DNA of 64,000 nucleotides from Streptomyces umbrinus (lineage in GTDB: Bacteria; Actinomycetota; Actinomycetes; Streptomycetales; Streptomycetaceae). The position numbers and the translations under genes are program-made. Below are positions 27,309-35,705 of this stretch, one piece after another (position 1 is the first letter of the stretch; each line of letters opens with the position of its first letter). The DNA lies in assembly GCF_030817415.1 (NCBI RefSeq), contig NZ_JAUSZI010000002.1, positions 11,755,501 through 11,819,500 on the forward strand, in the 5' to 3' direction. A model generated the notes under the pieces. That model ran no database searches. It worked only from the letters and a program-made list of their open reading frames with translations, and was not told the DNA's origin.

Positions 27309-28653
27309 CGGTGGCCCCGGCCCCGGACACGACGAGTTCGGGCACGTCGTCGGGACGTCGGTAGATCCGCTCGGTGACGGTGGCGCGATCGTCGGCGAAC
27401 AGCTCGAACAGGGAGCCGTCGACGAGGATACGCACCTCCCGCGCGGGCGCCCGCACGACGAGGGGGACCGACCCCTCGCTCCGGGTCCGCGGCCAGTGGC
27501 TGCGATCCAGGGTCACGGTGCCTTCGTCCGGGTCGAGGCGGATCGTCAGCTCCGCGCCGGAGGCGGAGCGCAGCAGGCTGACGGTGGTCGGTGTGCCGGC
27601 GGTGACCGTCAGGTCGTACGACTGCGGCAGCGGGGTGCGTTCCGGTGCGGTGGCGAACGGCTCGGCCGCGCGCAGCAGTCGCAGCTCCGGAGCCGGTACG
27701 ACGTTCAGCGCGCCGTCCGGATGGACGCCCACGACCCTCGGTGCGGTGAGGACGCCGGCCCAGCCCGCAGCGTCCACCTCGTCCTGCTCACGGGCCTCCC
27801 AGGACCAGCCCCACATCAGGGCCCGGTTTGCCTCCTGGAGGACTGCGGGTGCGTAGAAGTCCTGCCCGTGGTCGAGCCGGCCGCCGGTGCGGGCCCCGAA
27901 CCGCAGCCCACCGTCGCTGTCCGGCTCGAGACGGCCTGTCAGGAAGCCAGTGCCCATCGGGTCGCCGTCCCACTGTGACACCACGAGCACCCACTGCCCG
28001 CTCGCCGTCGCGAACAGCTGCGGGCACTCCCAGCCGGTTGCCTTGTCGCCGAACACGTCCGTCGCCACAGGGTCGTTGCCGTCGAGCAGCACACCGGCGA
28101 ACCGCCAGTGGGCCAGGTCGTCGCAGTCGTAGAGCAGGACCGACGGCGTGCCGTCGGAGTGGCCCGCCCCGATCAGTGCCCAGCGCCGCCCGCCGCTGCG
28201 GAAGACGAACGGGTCGCGGAACATCACGACGTCCAGGCCGGCCGGCGGGCCGGTCACGACCGGTGTGGGCAGGGGCTTCCAGTCGGTGAGGGTCTCGTCG
28301 TCCGGGACGACCGCCCGGGCCAGGCAGATGGTGCCGAGGCCGCCGTGATGGCGATTGACACCGGTGTATACGGCGGTCGGTACGCCGTCGTCGTCGACCA
28401 CGCACCCGGACCAGCAGCCCGCCTCGTCGGGGCCGCCGGGTGTCGGGGTGAGCGCGATGGGGTGGTGTTCCCAGTGGGCGAGGTCGCGACTGGAGGCATG
28501 GCCCCAGTGGACGTTCGCGTGGCGCGGGGCGTCGGGGTTGTGCTGGTAGAAGAGATGGTAGCGGTCGCGCCAACGGAACGGCCCGTTCGGGTCGTTGAGC
28601 CACTGGGCGGGCGGACGGACCCGAAAACGCGGGGCGTCGCGGTCGTGCTTCAA
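27271..28653 (-). CDS. GH32 beta-fructosidase, cytoplasmic
   Basis: This is a 460-residue glycoside hydrolase family 32 enzyme without a signal peptide, so it acts on imported fructosides. The nucleophile Asp is in QWLNDPNGPF (about residue 17), FRDPF is the transition-state Asp, and GWECPQL holds the acid/base Glu. A C-terminal beta-sandwich follows. The start is TTG at 28653, with AGGAG 9 bases before it. It overlaps the permease stop (TTGA), so translation is coupled. It is last in the ABC operon. Confidence 0.86.
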   Translation of the reverse strand: MKHDRDAPRFRVRPPAQWLNDPNGPFRWRDRYHLFYQHNPDAPRHANVHWGHASSRDLAHWEHHPIALTPTPGGPDEAGCWSGCVVDDDGVPTAVYTGVNRHHGGLGTICLARAVVPDDETLTDWKPLPTPVVTGPPAGLDVVMFRDPFVFRSGGRRWALIGAGHSDGTPSVLLYDCDDLAHWRFAGVLLDGNDPVATDVFGDKATGWECPQLFATASGQWVLVVSQWDGDPMGTGFLTGRLEPDSDGGLRFGARTGGRLDHGQDFYAPAVLQEANRALMWGWSWEAREQDEVDAAGWAGVLTAPRVVGVHPDGALNVVPAPELRLLRAAEPFATAPERTPLPQSYDLTVTAGTPTTVSLLRSASGAELTIRLDPDEGTVTLDRSHWPRTRSEGSVPLVVRAPAREVRILVDGSLFELFADDRATVTERIYRRPDDVPELVVSGAGATVIGWEQVPPTSG

Positions 28654-29504
28654 CGGTTGACTCCTGCGGAGGTGATGCCCTCGCGCAGAGGGCGCTGGCC
28701 GACGACGAACACGGCGACGGCGGGGATCATGGAAAGGACGACACCGGCGAGGACGACCGAGATGGAGCCGGTGCCGAGATTGCCCTGGAGGGAGACGAGG
28801 CCCAGCGGCAGGGTGTAGTTCTGGCCAGAGGTCTCCAGGATCAGCGGCCGGAAGAACTCGTTCCAGTGGTAGTTGAAAGCCAGCACTCCGACGATCGCGA
28901 GGCCGGGCGCGGCCAGCGGGGCGTAGACCGAGCGGAAGATCCGCCAGGGCCCGCAGCCGTCCAGCATCGCCGCCTCGCCCAGGTCCTTCGGCATGCCGAG
29001 AAAGTACTGGCGCATCAGGAAGGTGCCGAACGCGGTCGGAAACGCCGGGATGATCAGACCGAGCAGTGTGTCGGTCAGACTCATCGACTTGAGCACCAGG
29101 AACACCGGAACGATCGTGACCTGCAAGGGGACCATCATGGTTGCGAGGACCAGTGCGAACAGCGGCTTCTTGAAGCGGAATTCGAGACGGGCGAACGCGT
29201 AGCCGGCGAGACCCGCGGTGATCATCTGGCCGACTGCGATCAAGGCGGTCACGAGGGTGGAGTTCAGGGCGAGCAGCCACACATCGATCTGGTCGAAGAC
29301 CCCGCGGTAGGACTCCACGGTCGGATTGGTCGGAATGATCCTCGGCGGCAGGTCGAAGGACTCGGCCGGCGTGCGCAGCGAGGTGGAGACGGTCCAGATG
29401 ACCGGACCGAGCGTCAGCAGGGCGCACACCGCCAGTGCGGTGATCCGCGCCCACGGAGCGAGCGAGTGGCGGGCCCGGCTCACGGTCGAAATCGCTTGGG
29501 TCAT
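28650..29504 (-). CDS. carbohydrate ABC transporter permease (MalG-like)
   Basis: This is an inner-membrane permease of about 284 residues with six predicted helices. The cytoplasmic EAA loop is GEAAMLDGCGPWRIFRSVYA, which contacts the ATPase. It pairs with the permease at 29521, 16 bp upstream. No ATP-binding gene is in the operon, so a shared MsiK-type ATPase is likely, as in Streptomyces sugar importers. Confidence 0.9.
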   Translation of the reverse strand: MTQAISTVSRARHSLAPWARITALAVCALLTLGPVIWTVSTSLRTPAESFDLPPRIIPTNPTVESYRGVFDQIDVWLLALNSTLVTALIAVGQMITAGLAGYAFARLEFRFKKPLFALVLATMMVPLQVTIVPVFLVLKSMSLTDTLLGLIIPAFPTAFGTFLMRQYFLGMPKDLGEAAMLDGCGPWRIFRSVYAPLAAPGLAIVGVLAFNYHWNEFFRPLILETSGQNYTLPLGLVSLQGNLGTGSISVVLAGVVLSMIPAVAVFVVGQRPLREGITSAGVNR

Positions 29505-29520
29505 GGGGGATTCACCCGGC

Positions 29521-30471
29521 TCACTGGTAGTGGACGAAACGCCGGCTGAGCCGGAACTGGAGGGCGGTGACCGCCATGATCAGAACGAACAGCAGCACGC
29601 CCACCGCGGACGCCTCGCCGAAGCGGAGCTGCTCGAACGCGCTCTCGTAGATGACCATCACGACGGTGCGGGTGGAGTCGCCGGGCCCGCCGTTGGTGAG
29701 GACGTACGGCTGCTCGAAGACCTGCAGGGCGTTGATGATGCCGACCACCGACGCGACCAGCAGGGTGGGTGACAGCAGCGGCAGAGTGACGTTGAGGTGC
29801 TTGCGCAGACCGGTCGCGCCATCGAGGGAGGCGGCCTCGTGGATCTCCTTGGGGATGTTGTTCAGGCCCCCGACGAACAGCAGGAAGGAGAAGCCGAACT
29901 GCTGCCAGACGTAGACGAGTATGACCGCCGCCATCGCCGAGTTCTCGGAGGTGAGCCACGGCACCGGAGCGATGCCGATCAGCCCGAGCAGCCAGTTGAC
30001 GACACCGAAGTCCTGGTTGAACAGGTACTTCATCACCACCGAGATCGACGCGGCGGACAGCACCAGCGGGAAGAAGAACGCCGAACGGAACACCGAGCGC
30101 AGCCACACCGGCATCCGTCCGTTCACCGCGAGCGCCAGCACCAGTGCGATCAGCAGTTGGAGCGCGACCGCGAGCACCATGAACACGAGCGTGTTGCGGA
30201 AGGACACCAGGACGGTCGAATCGCTCAGCGTCTCGCGGTAGTTGGCGGCGCCCGCGAAGCTGGGGTCGTCGATCACGTTCCAGTGGAAGAGGCTCAGCAC
30301 CACCGAGCCGGCGATCGGGACGACCGTGAAGACGACGATGCCGACGATCGTCGGGGCCAGGAACAGCGTGGCCAGCAGGCGGGTGCCGCGGTCGCGGGCG
30401 GACGGTGGCGCGGGTGGCACGGGCGGGGGAGTCACCGTCCTGGTCCGGGCGGAGGTCCGGGTGGTCGTCAT
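29521..30471 (-). CDS. carbohydrate ABC transporter permease (MalF-like)
   Basis: This is the second permease, 316 residues. Six helices are predicted, with a Pro- and Thr-rich N-terminal tail (VTPPPVPPAPPSARDRGTRL). The EAA loop is HEAASLDGATGLRKHLNVTL. The ATG overlaps the binding-protein stop (ATGA at 30468-30471), showing coupled translation. Confidence 0.9.
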   Translation of the reverse strand: MTTTRTSARTRTVTPPPVPPAPPSARDRGTRLLATLFLAPTIVGIVVFTVVPIAGSVVLSLFHWNVIDDPSFAGAANYRETLSDSTVLVSFRNTLVFMVLAVALQLLIALVLALAVNGRMPVWLRSVFRSAFFFPLVLSAASISVVMKYLFNQDFGVVNWLLGLIGIAPVPWLTSENSAMAAVILVYVWQQFGFSFLLFVGGLNNIPKEIHEAASLDGATGLRKHLNVTLPLLSPTLLVASVVGIINALQVFEQPYVLTNGGPGDSTRTVVMVIYESAFEQLRFGEASAVGVLLFVLIMAVTALQFRLSRRFVHYQ

Positions 30472-31877
30472 ACGTCACGCTCCATGGCCTTCTCCAGATC
30501 GCCCTGCATCCGGCGCAGGGCGGGACCCACCGAGCGCCGGGCGGCGAGCGCGGTTCCGGTGTGCTTGAGCAGCACCTGCTCGACCTCGGCGACCTGCGGC
30601 GGGGCGGGGATCGGCCCGGTGTCGGGGAACTTGTCGAGGGTGTCGTAGAAGGTCTGCCAGTGGTTCGGGCCGGTCTCCCGGTAGCGGTCGGCGGTCAGCA
30701 TCGAACGGCGGGCCGGCGTGGTCTGGTTGGTCTTGAACAGCCGCATCAGCGTGTCCCTTCGGGCGGCGTACTTGATGAACTCCCAGGCCTCCTCCTGCCG
30801 CTTCGACGTGCGCAGCAGGGCGTAGCCGGCGGCGCCGAACTGCATGCGCTGGGTGCGCCAGCGTGGGAAGTACTGCACGTCGTAGTCGGCTGCCTGCATG
30901 CCCGCGAGATGCAGACCGCCCGCCCAGAAGCCGCCGGCTGGCGTGACGCCGACCCGGCCGGTGGAGAACACGCCGACGAGGTTCTGGCCGTTGCCGCCCT
31001 CGGGGCGGGTGCACAGGTCCTCATGGATGAGGGAGGCGAGGTAGTCGTACACCTCCTCCACGCGGTCGTGTGTGGCCTGCGGGGTCGTCCAGCGGAAGCC
31101 GCCCCCGCGACCCTGCCGTTCGGCGGCCGGGTAGAAGGAGTCCCACAGCCAGGCGCCGCCGGGCGCCTTGGTCTCGGTGAGCAGGTTCGTGCCGTTGGCG
31201 AAGAGCCAGGGCACCACACCGCCCCACAGGCGGTTGGTCCAGAAGTACGGGGTGAACCGGCTGCCGCTGGACTTCTTCATATCCCTCAGCAGCGAGGTGA
31301 AGTCGTCGCGGGTCCAGTCGGCCGCGGGGAAGCTCGCGCCCGCCCGCTTCAGGACCTGGTTGTTGAGGTACATGTCGGCCGCGTTGAATTCGACCGGCAG
31401 CTGGTAGAGGCTTCCCTCGTACATCATCGACTCCACCAGTGAGGGGTGGACGTCGGCGAAGTACTCGCGCAGTTCGGCCGCGTCCCGCTTCACCCACTGG
31501 TCCAGCGCGACGCCGAGGCGCTGGGCGAAGAGCTGGACGCCCTCGGTGGCGACATAGACGAGGTCGGGGGCGGTGCCCGCCGCGATCTGGGTGAGGATCT
31601 TCGCGAAGAAGTCCGACCAGTCGACGGCCTGCACCGCGTTGATCCGGAGCTTGATGTCGGGGTGCACCTCGCCGAAGCCCTCGGTGAGGGTGCGGATGGC
31701 CTCGGGTCCGTAGGCGGGGCCGAGGGTGGCGACGACGAGGGAACCGTCGTCGCGGCCGGGGATGTCGGCTCCGGTGAGCCGGTCCCAGCTCGCTGCGGTG
31801 CCGGTCAGGGCTGCGGCACCCGCGCCGTAGGCGCCGTACCGCAGCAGCCTGCGGCGGGAGACGTGCGAGTCGGTCAT
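30468..31877 (-). CDS. ABC transporter substrate-binding protein, Tat-exported
   Basis: This is a family 1 extracellular solute-binding protein of 469 residues. The N-terminus is a twin-arginine signal (SRRRLLRYGAYGAGAAALTG) with no lipobox Cys visible in the first 40 residues, unusual for an actinobacterial binding protein. SBP_bac_1 blocks such as TLTEGFGEVHPDIKLRINAV and GTAPDLVYVATEG follow. I use the ATG at 31877. It heads the importer operon and is divergent from the secreted GH32; the two share operator-like sites. Confidence 0.88.
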   Translation of the reverse strand: MTDSHVSRRRLLRYGAYGAGAAALTGTAASWDRLTGADIPGRDDGSLVVATLGPAYGPEAIRTLTEGFGEVHPDIKLRINAVQAVDWSDFFAKILTQIAAGTAPDLVYVATEGVQLFAQRLGVALDQWVKRDAAELREYFADVHPSLVESMMYEGSLYQLPVEFNAADMYLNNQVLKRAGASFPAADWTRDDFTSLLRDMKKSSGSRFTPYFWTNRLWGGVVPWLFANGTNLLTETKAPGGAWLWDSFYPAAERQGRGGGFRWTTPQATHDRVEEVYDYLASLIHEDLCTRPEGGNGQNLVGVFSTGRVGVTPAGGFWAGGLHLAGMQAADYDVQYFPRWRTQRMQFGAAGYALLRTSKRQEEAWEFIKYAARRDTLMRLFKTNQTTPARRSMLTADRYRETGPNHWQTFYDTLDKFPDTGPIPAPPQVAEVEQVLLKHTGTALAARRSVGPALRRMQGDLEKAMERDV

Positions 31878-31885
31878 CAACGGGC

Positions 31886-31982
31886 CTAACTCGTGTTAGT
31901 TGAGGGTTGATGCCCCAGATGATGGAAAGTGCGCAACGGTGCTGTCAAGTGTCGTGCACCCCTTGACCTTTAACGAGTTAGG
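31886..31982. promoter_or_regulatory. paired LacI-type operator candidates between importer and GH32
   Basis: CTAACTCGTGTTAG lies at 31886-31899. On the opposite strand, CCTAACTCGTTAAA corresponds to 31969-31982 (read forward TTTAACGAGTTAGG). Both share CTAACTCGT. The first site lies 9 bp before the binding-protein start and the second next to a TTGACC -35-like box at 31963-31968 facing the GH32 gene. Confidence 0.6.
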
Positions 31983-32054
31983 TCGCACAGTCCTGACCCC
32001 ATGAGCCGCCGTTCCGAGCTCAACGAGCTCAGTGACGAGAGGAAACGATGTGTG

Positions 32055-33602
32055 ATGCGTGGGATGTCCAGGAGAGCGCTCTTCACCGGATCGGCCGCGG
32101 GCGCGGCAGTCGTGCTGCTGCCGGCCGCATCCCCGGCCGCCGCGAAACCCAAGTCCGCAGCCGGTTGCGCCAGTTACCGCGCCGCGTACCACTTCACGGT
32201 CCCTGACCAGTGGAAGAACGATCCGCAGCGACCGGTGTGGATCGACGGCGAGTACCACTACTACTACCTCTACAACGCGCACTACCTGACGGGCGGCACG
32301 ACCGCGGGCACCGCCTGGCGGCTGGCTACCAGCACCGATCTGGTCGTGTTCACCGACCGCGGGATCGCCGTGCCGAAGGACACCACCCCGGTCGGCGACG
32401 TCTGGTCGGGCTCGGCGGTGGTCGACACCGACAACACCGCCGGCTTCGGCGCGGGCGCGGTGATCGTCATCGCCACCATGGCGCCCGACGACGTCACTCA
32501 GGCGCAGTACCTGTACTACTCCACCGACGGCGGCCGCACCTTCCGCAACCACGGCACCGACCCGGTGCTGGCCAACCCCGGTGTGCACGACTTCCGCGAT
32601 CCCAAGGTCGTCCGCGACGAGGAACGCGGTCGCTGGGTGATGACCCTCGCCGAGAACAACAAGATCGGCTTCTACCACTCGGCGGACCTGAAGTCGTGGA
32701 CGTACGTCGGCGGTTTCATCAAGGACGGCATCGGCGTCCTGGAGTGTCCCGACCTGTTCCGCATCACCGCGGACGACGGCACGGCGAAGTGGGTGCTGGG
32801 CGCGAGCGCCAACGGCAAGGCGGCCGGGCTGCCCAACACGTACGCGTACTGGACCGGTTCCTTCGACGGCACCACGTTCACCGCCGACACGAGCGATCCG
32901 CAGTGGCTCGACCACGGGTGGGACTGGTACGGGGCGGTCACGTTCGAGAGGCGCCGGGACGACGGTTCGGTGGATCCGTCCGTCCGGCACGCGATCGGCT
33001 GGCTCAACAACTGGGACTACGCCAACACCACCCCCACCATCGACTGCGACGGTTTCAACGGCACCGACTCGATCGTCCGCGAGATCACCCTGAAGCGGGC
33101 CGCGAACGGGACGTACTACCTCGCCTCGCGGCCGGTCTCCGCCCTGGACGACCACGTCTCGCGCACCGTGGACCTGGGCGACCTGGAGGTCGACGGCACC
33201 CGCGTCCTCGACTACACCGGCACGTCCTACGAGGTGACCGCCGAGATCACCTGGGACACACTGACCGGCGCCGGCCTCCAGCTGCGCCGTTCTCCCGACG
33301 GGGGGCGGCACATCGACGCCGGGATCTACGACGACTTCGCGTTCGTCAACCGCCGCACCACCGTCAACCCCGACAACTCCGGCAAGTGGCAGGAGAGTCA
33401 CAGCCCCTTCGACCCGTCGGCCCGCACGGTGAGGCTGCGGATCCTGGTCGACCGCACGTCCGTCGAGATGTTCGTCGACGACGGCCGGTACGTGCACTCG
33501 TCGCAGGCGTTCCCGTATCTGATCGACACGGGGCTCGCGCTGTTCTCGATCGGGGGCACGGCGGTGTTCCGGAACACAGTGATACGGGAGTTCACCATGT
33601 GA
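32055..33602 (+). CDS. secreted GH32 levanase/fructan hydrolase
   Basis: This is a Tat-exported GH32 enzyme of about 515 residues (MRGMSRRALFTGSAAGAAVV, then AAAKPK). Catalytic Asp is in QWKNDPQRP, the RDPK block contains the second Asp, and LECPDLF carries the acid/base Glu. The C-terminal beta-sandwich ends at TVIREFTM. The NDPQ rather than NDPN motif puts it with levanase- or fructotransferase-type enzymes. I chose the ATG at 32055, with GAGAGG upstream. It is divergent from the ABC operon and likely the outer partner of the importer. Confidence 0.9.
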   Translation: MRGMSRRALFTGSAAGAAVVLLPAASPAAAKPKSAAGCASYRAAYHFTVPDQWKNDPQRPVWIDGEYHYYYLYNAHYLTGGTTAGTAWRLATSTDLVVFTDRGIAVPKDTTPVGDVWSGSAVVDTDNTAGFGAGAVIVIATMAPDDVTQAQYLYYSTDGGRTFRNHGTDPVLANPGVHDFRDPKVVRDEERGRWVMTLAENNKIGFYHSADLKSWTYVGGFIKDGIGVLECPDLFRITADDGTAKWVLGASANGKAAGLPNTYAYWTGSFDGTTFTADTSDPQWLDHGWDWYGAVTFERRRDDGSVDPSVRHAIGWLNNWDYANTTPTIDCDGFNGTDSIVREITLKRAANGTYYLASRPVSALDDHVSRTVDLGDLEVDGTRVLDYTGTSYEVTAEITWDTLTGAGLQLRRSPDGGRHIDAGIYDDFAFVNRRTTVNPDNSGKWQESHSPFDPSARTVRLRILVDRTSVEMFVDDGRYVHSSQAFPYLIDTGLALFSIGGTAVFRNTVIREFTM

Positions 33603-34225
33603 AGTCCTGAACTCACCGCGTTCAAAAAGAAGGTGGGGCCGGAGGCCGGGAGTGCGCACGCTTGGCTCGTGAGGGTCGAAGACGGCGTACTCATCGACGC
33701 GCTGGGCAGCGAGCCACACCGCCGGGACGCCTTCCGGGCACTCCTGCTGCGTGGCCCTGCGCTGGATTCCGGAAGGCGCTCAACGGTGGTTCGTGGAGCG
33801 CGCGTTCGCTCATCTTCTCCGGTTCCGCCAACGGCCGGGACGGATCGTCCCGGCCGTCACGTTCAGCAGCGTCGACTTGCCGCAACCGGAAGGGCCGAGG
33901 ACTGTGCGAGTTCCTGTACGGCCAACTGCGCCCACTCTTCGAGGGCCGAGCGTTCATCGTCAGTGGCGGCACGCTGTGCTCCGAGCAGCCTCTGGAGGTT
34001 GGCCACCGTAGCGAGCCTTCGACGAACGGCGGACGAGGGGCACGGGGTGGATCCCGCCGCTCCGGGTCCACAACAAGCCGCCGATGTCGATGCTCTGTTG
34101 GGCATCGATGCCCCTGACGAAGACCAAGGGCGGCGCTGAGCTGACCGCCACCCTCTGACGCCGGCGCGGCCGCAACGATCGTGAACGCCGTGCTGCCGAA
34201 GCCGAACAATCGGTCATCGGTCGGG
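33603..34225. other. 623-bp gap, possible DNA-modification gene debris
   Basis: No intact gene. On the minus strand about 33900-34030 reads RRLATVANLQRLLGAQRAAT DDERSALEEWA, which resembles the start of large phage-type helicase/methylase proteins (ANLxALRxL ... ATPEERxxLxxW). The match is short and out of context, so I hold it at low confidence. The plus strand has open frames with no family resemblance. Confidence 0.3.
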
Positions 34226-34585
34226 CTACGTATTGACCCAGCTCCTGACCAGGGTCACGAAGGCCTCCTCGTTGGCCTTGACGTCGTCCAGGTCCTGGAA
34301 GATGACCGTGGCCCTGTCACTGCTGATCCAACCGAGCAGACCACTCTCATCGCTGAACCTGAAGTCCGCCCGGTCGTCCTTCACCTTGGCACCTCGATGG
34401 AAGATGAGTTGGACGCCCTTCTTGGCCCGGAGCTGAAAGGTCACCCGGTCCTCGCCCCCACGGAGAAAGCTGGGTGCCTTCCACTTCACGTTTTCGGTGA
34501 TGCCAGGGTCCGAGCCGAGGACAGCGGCCCGCAGATACTCGATTGTCTCCTTCTGAGAGGGCGGTACGTGACTTGATGTCTGTAT
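34226..34585 (-). CDS. DUF1801-type small protein, start codon uncertain
   Basis: This is a protein of about 119 residues related to DUF1801. Its blocks include QKETIEYLRAAVLGSDPGIT, ENVKWKAPSFLRGGEDRVTF and VIFQDLDDVKANEEAFVTLV. The conserved N-terminus extends upstream to about 34585, where the family Met (in MQTSSH) would be the codon ATA. No ATG, GTG or TTG lies near it. Translation from a GTG at 34489 would remove the first 32 residues. It may use ATA, or the start has been lost; the MFS debris at 34579 begins exactly there. Confidence 0.6.
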   Translation of the reverse strand: MQTSSHVPPSQKETIEYLRAAVLGSDPGITENVKWKAPSFLRGGEDRVTFQLRAKKGVQLIFHRGAKVKDDRADFRFSDESGLLGWISSDRATVIFQDLDDVKANEEAFVTLVRSWVNT

Positions 34586-34948
34586 TGCCCTCCCCGCTGA
34601 CCGGCTGGCTCGTCGACCGGTACGGCCGTACGCCGATAGCCGCAGCCTCCTTGCCTCACCCTCCTCGCCGCCGGAATCAAATCACCGCCGCCGCGGCGCC
34701 TGCCGCGGCTGGGCTGGAACCTGGGCCTCGTCTCCGGCACCGCGATGATCACCGATGCCGTGCCGCTGGCCACCCGCGCCAAGAACCAGGGCATGGCCGA
34801 CGTCTCCATCGCCATCGCCGGCGCCACCGGGGGCTTCAGCTCCGGCCTCGTCGTCTCCGCCTCCGGCTACCCCGTCCTCGCCCTCACCGGCGGCATCCTC
34901 GCTCTCGCCGTCCTCCCCGCGATCGCCACCAGTGCGAGCAGCCGGTGA
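34579..34948 (+). pseudogene. MFS transporter debris
   Basis: LPSPLTGWLVDRYGRTPIAA (34580-34640) is the conserved loop between two MFS helices. After a frameshift near 34660 the frame at 34745-34948 reads GWNLGLVSGTAMITDAVPLA and AGATGGFSSGLVVSASGYPV, ending in LAVLPAIATSASSR. Most of the protein is absent. This fragment touches the start of the DUF1801 gene. Confidence 0.65.
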
Positions 34949-35136
34949 CCCGGCCTGCCCCGTCGGGGGAAGCCGGCCGCCCTCACCGTCGACGGCACCG
35001 GGCACCGTCGTCCACGTCTTCGCCAGAACCTCATCCGCCCGATGCTGAACTCGACAGAGACCGCCAACCCGTCCTCGGCGGCCTCCAGCCAATGGAGGCG
35101 GTGCGGTGGATCAGCTGCGGTGCCACGCCGGTGCGG

Positions 35137-35586
35137 TCACTTCCAGTCGCTGTTCGATGGCGCCGTCGCTGTTGGCTCCGTTTCTTGGGCGGCCGCTTGC
35201 TTGTGCTCGATGAGGGCCGTGGTACCGGCTACCACCGCAGAAAGAGCCACGGCGGCGGACAGCATGGTCGAGGTACGGCTGACGTCGCGCCGCAGGCCCG
35301 CAGCCAGGAAAGCGGCGGCATCGACCGAGTCCATGACGATGTTCACCGCAAGAAACTGCTGCTGCTGGGGCCGGGTGAAACTGTCCATCCGTTGCAGTCC
35401 AAGCCCGAGAGCAGCGTTGCGGATCGCGAACATCCGTGAATAAGGGATCGCGGGGGTACCGCTAGCCGTGAGCTGGAAAAACCGCGCGGCCAGCCGCGGG
35501 GTGAACAAGTGGGTGGCCGCGACGATGAAGCGCCCGGTCGTCAGCGCTCTGCGGGAAGGAACCAGGTGGAGGGGAAATTTGGACAT
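35137..35586 (-). CDS. small membrane protein downstream of the FAD-AOS fusion
   Basis: This is a 149-residue protein that I do not recognise. Two or three membrane-spanning stretches are likely: VSRTSTMLSAAVALSAVVAG is one, and AIRNAALGLGL and FLAVNIVMDSVDAAAFLAAG are weaker. The N-terminus is basic (SRRALTTGRF). The ATG at 35586 has AAAGGA 6 bases before it. It lies 119 bp after the fusion gene in the same direction and may be in its operon. Confidence 0.6.
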   Translation of the reverse strand: MSKFPLHLVPSRRALTTGRFIVAATHLFTPRLAARFFQLTASGTPAIPYSRMFAIRNAALGLGLQRMDSFTRPQQQQFLAVNIVMDSVDAAAFLAAGLRRDVSRTSTMLSAAVALSAVVAGTTALIEHKQAAAQETEPTATAPSNSDWK

Positions 35587-35616
35587 GGAGAATCCTTTCA
35601 ATCCGGAACGGGCCGG

Positions 35617-35694
35617 TCAGTTGTTCAGGAGGTGGCGGGTCAGGAATTCGACCTGGTCCGCAACGACGGCGTCGAACGCCGGCAGGCCGCTCAT
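35617..35694 (-). CDS. possible 25-residue peptide or C-terminal scrap
   Basis: In the gap between the fusion and the membrane protein, the frame reads MSGLPAFDAVVADQVEFLTR HLLNN and stops. The sequence looks like a C-terminal helix of an alpha/beta hydrolase. Its ribosome site is weak (CCAGG, next to the ATG). It may be the remnant of a lost gene or a small peptide. Confidence 0.3.
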   Translation of the reverse strand: MSGLPAFDAVVADQVEFLTRHLLNN

Positions 35695-35705
35695 CCTGGG
35701 ACGCT

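Noticed and set aside
31896..33719. 607-codon open frame on the minus strand
   Set aside because: It is antisense to the secreted GH32, has no family resemblance and shows the Val/Gly/Arg-rich composition of frames opposite GC-rich genes.
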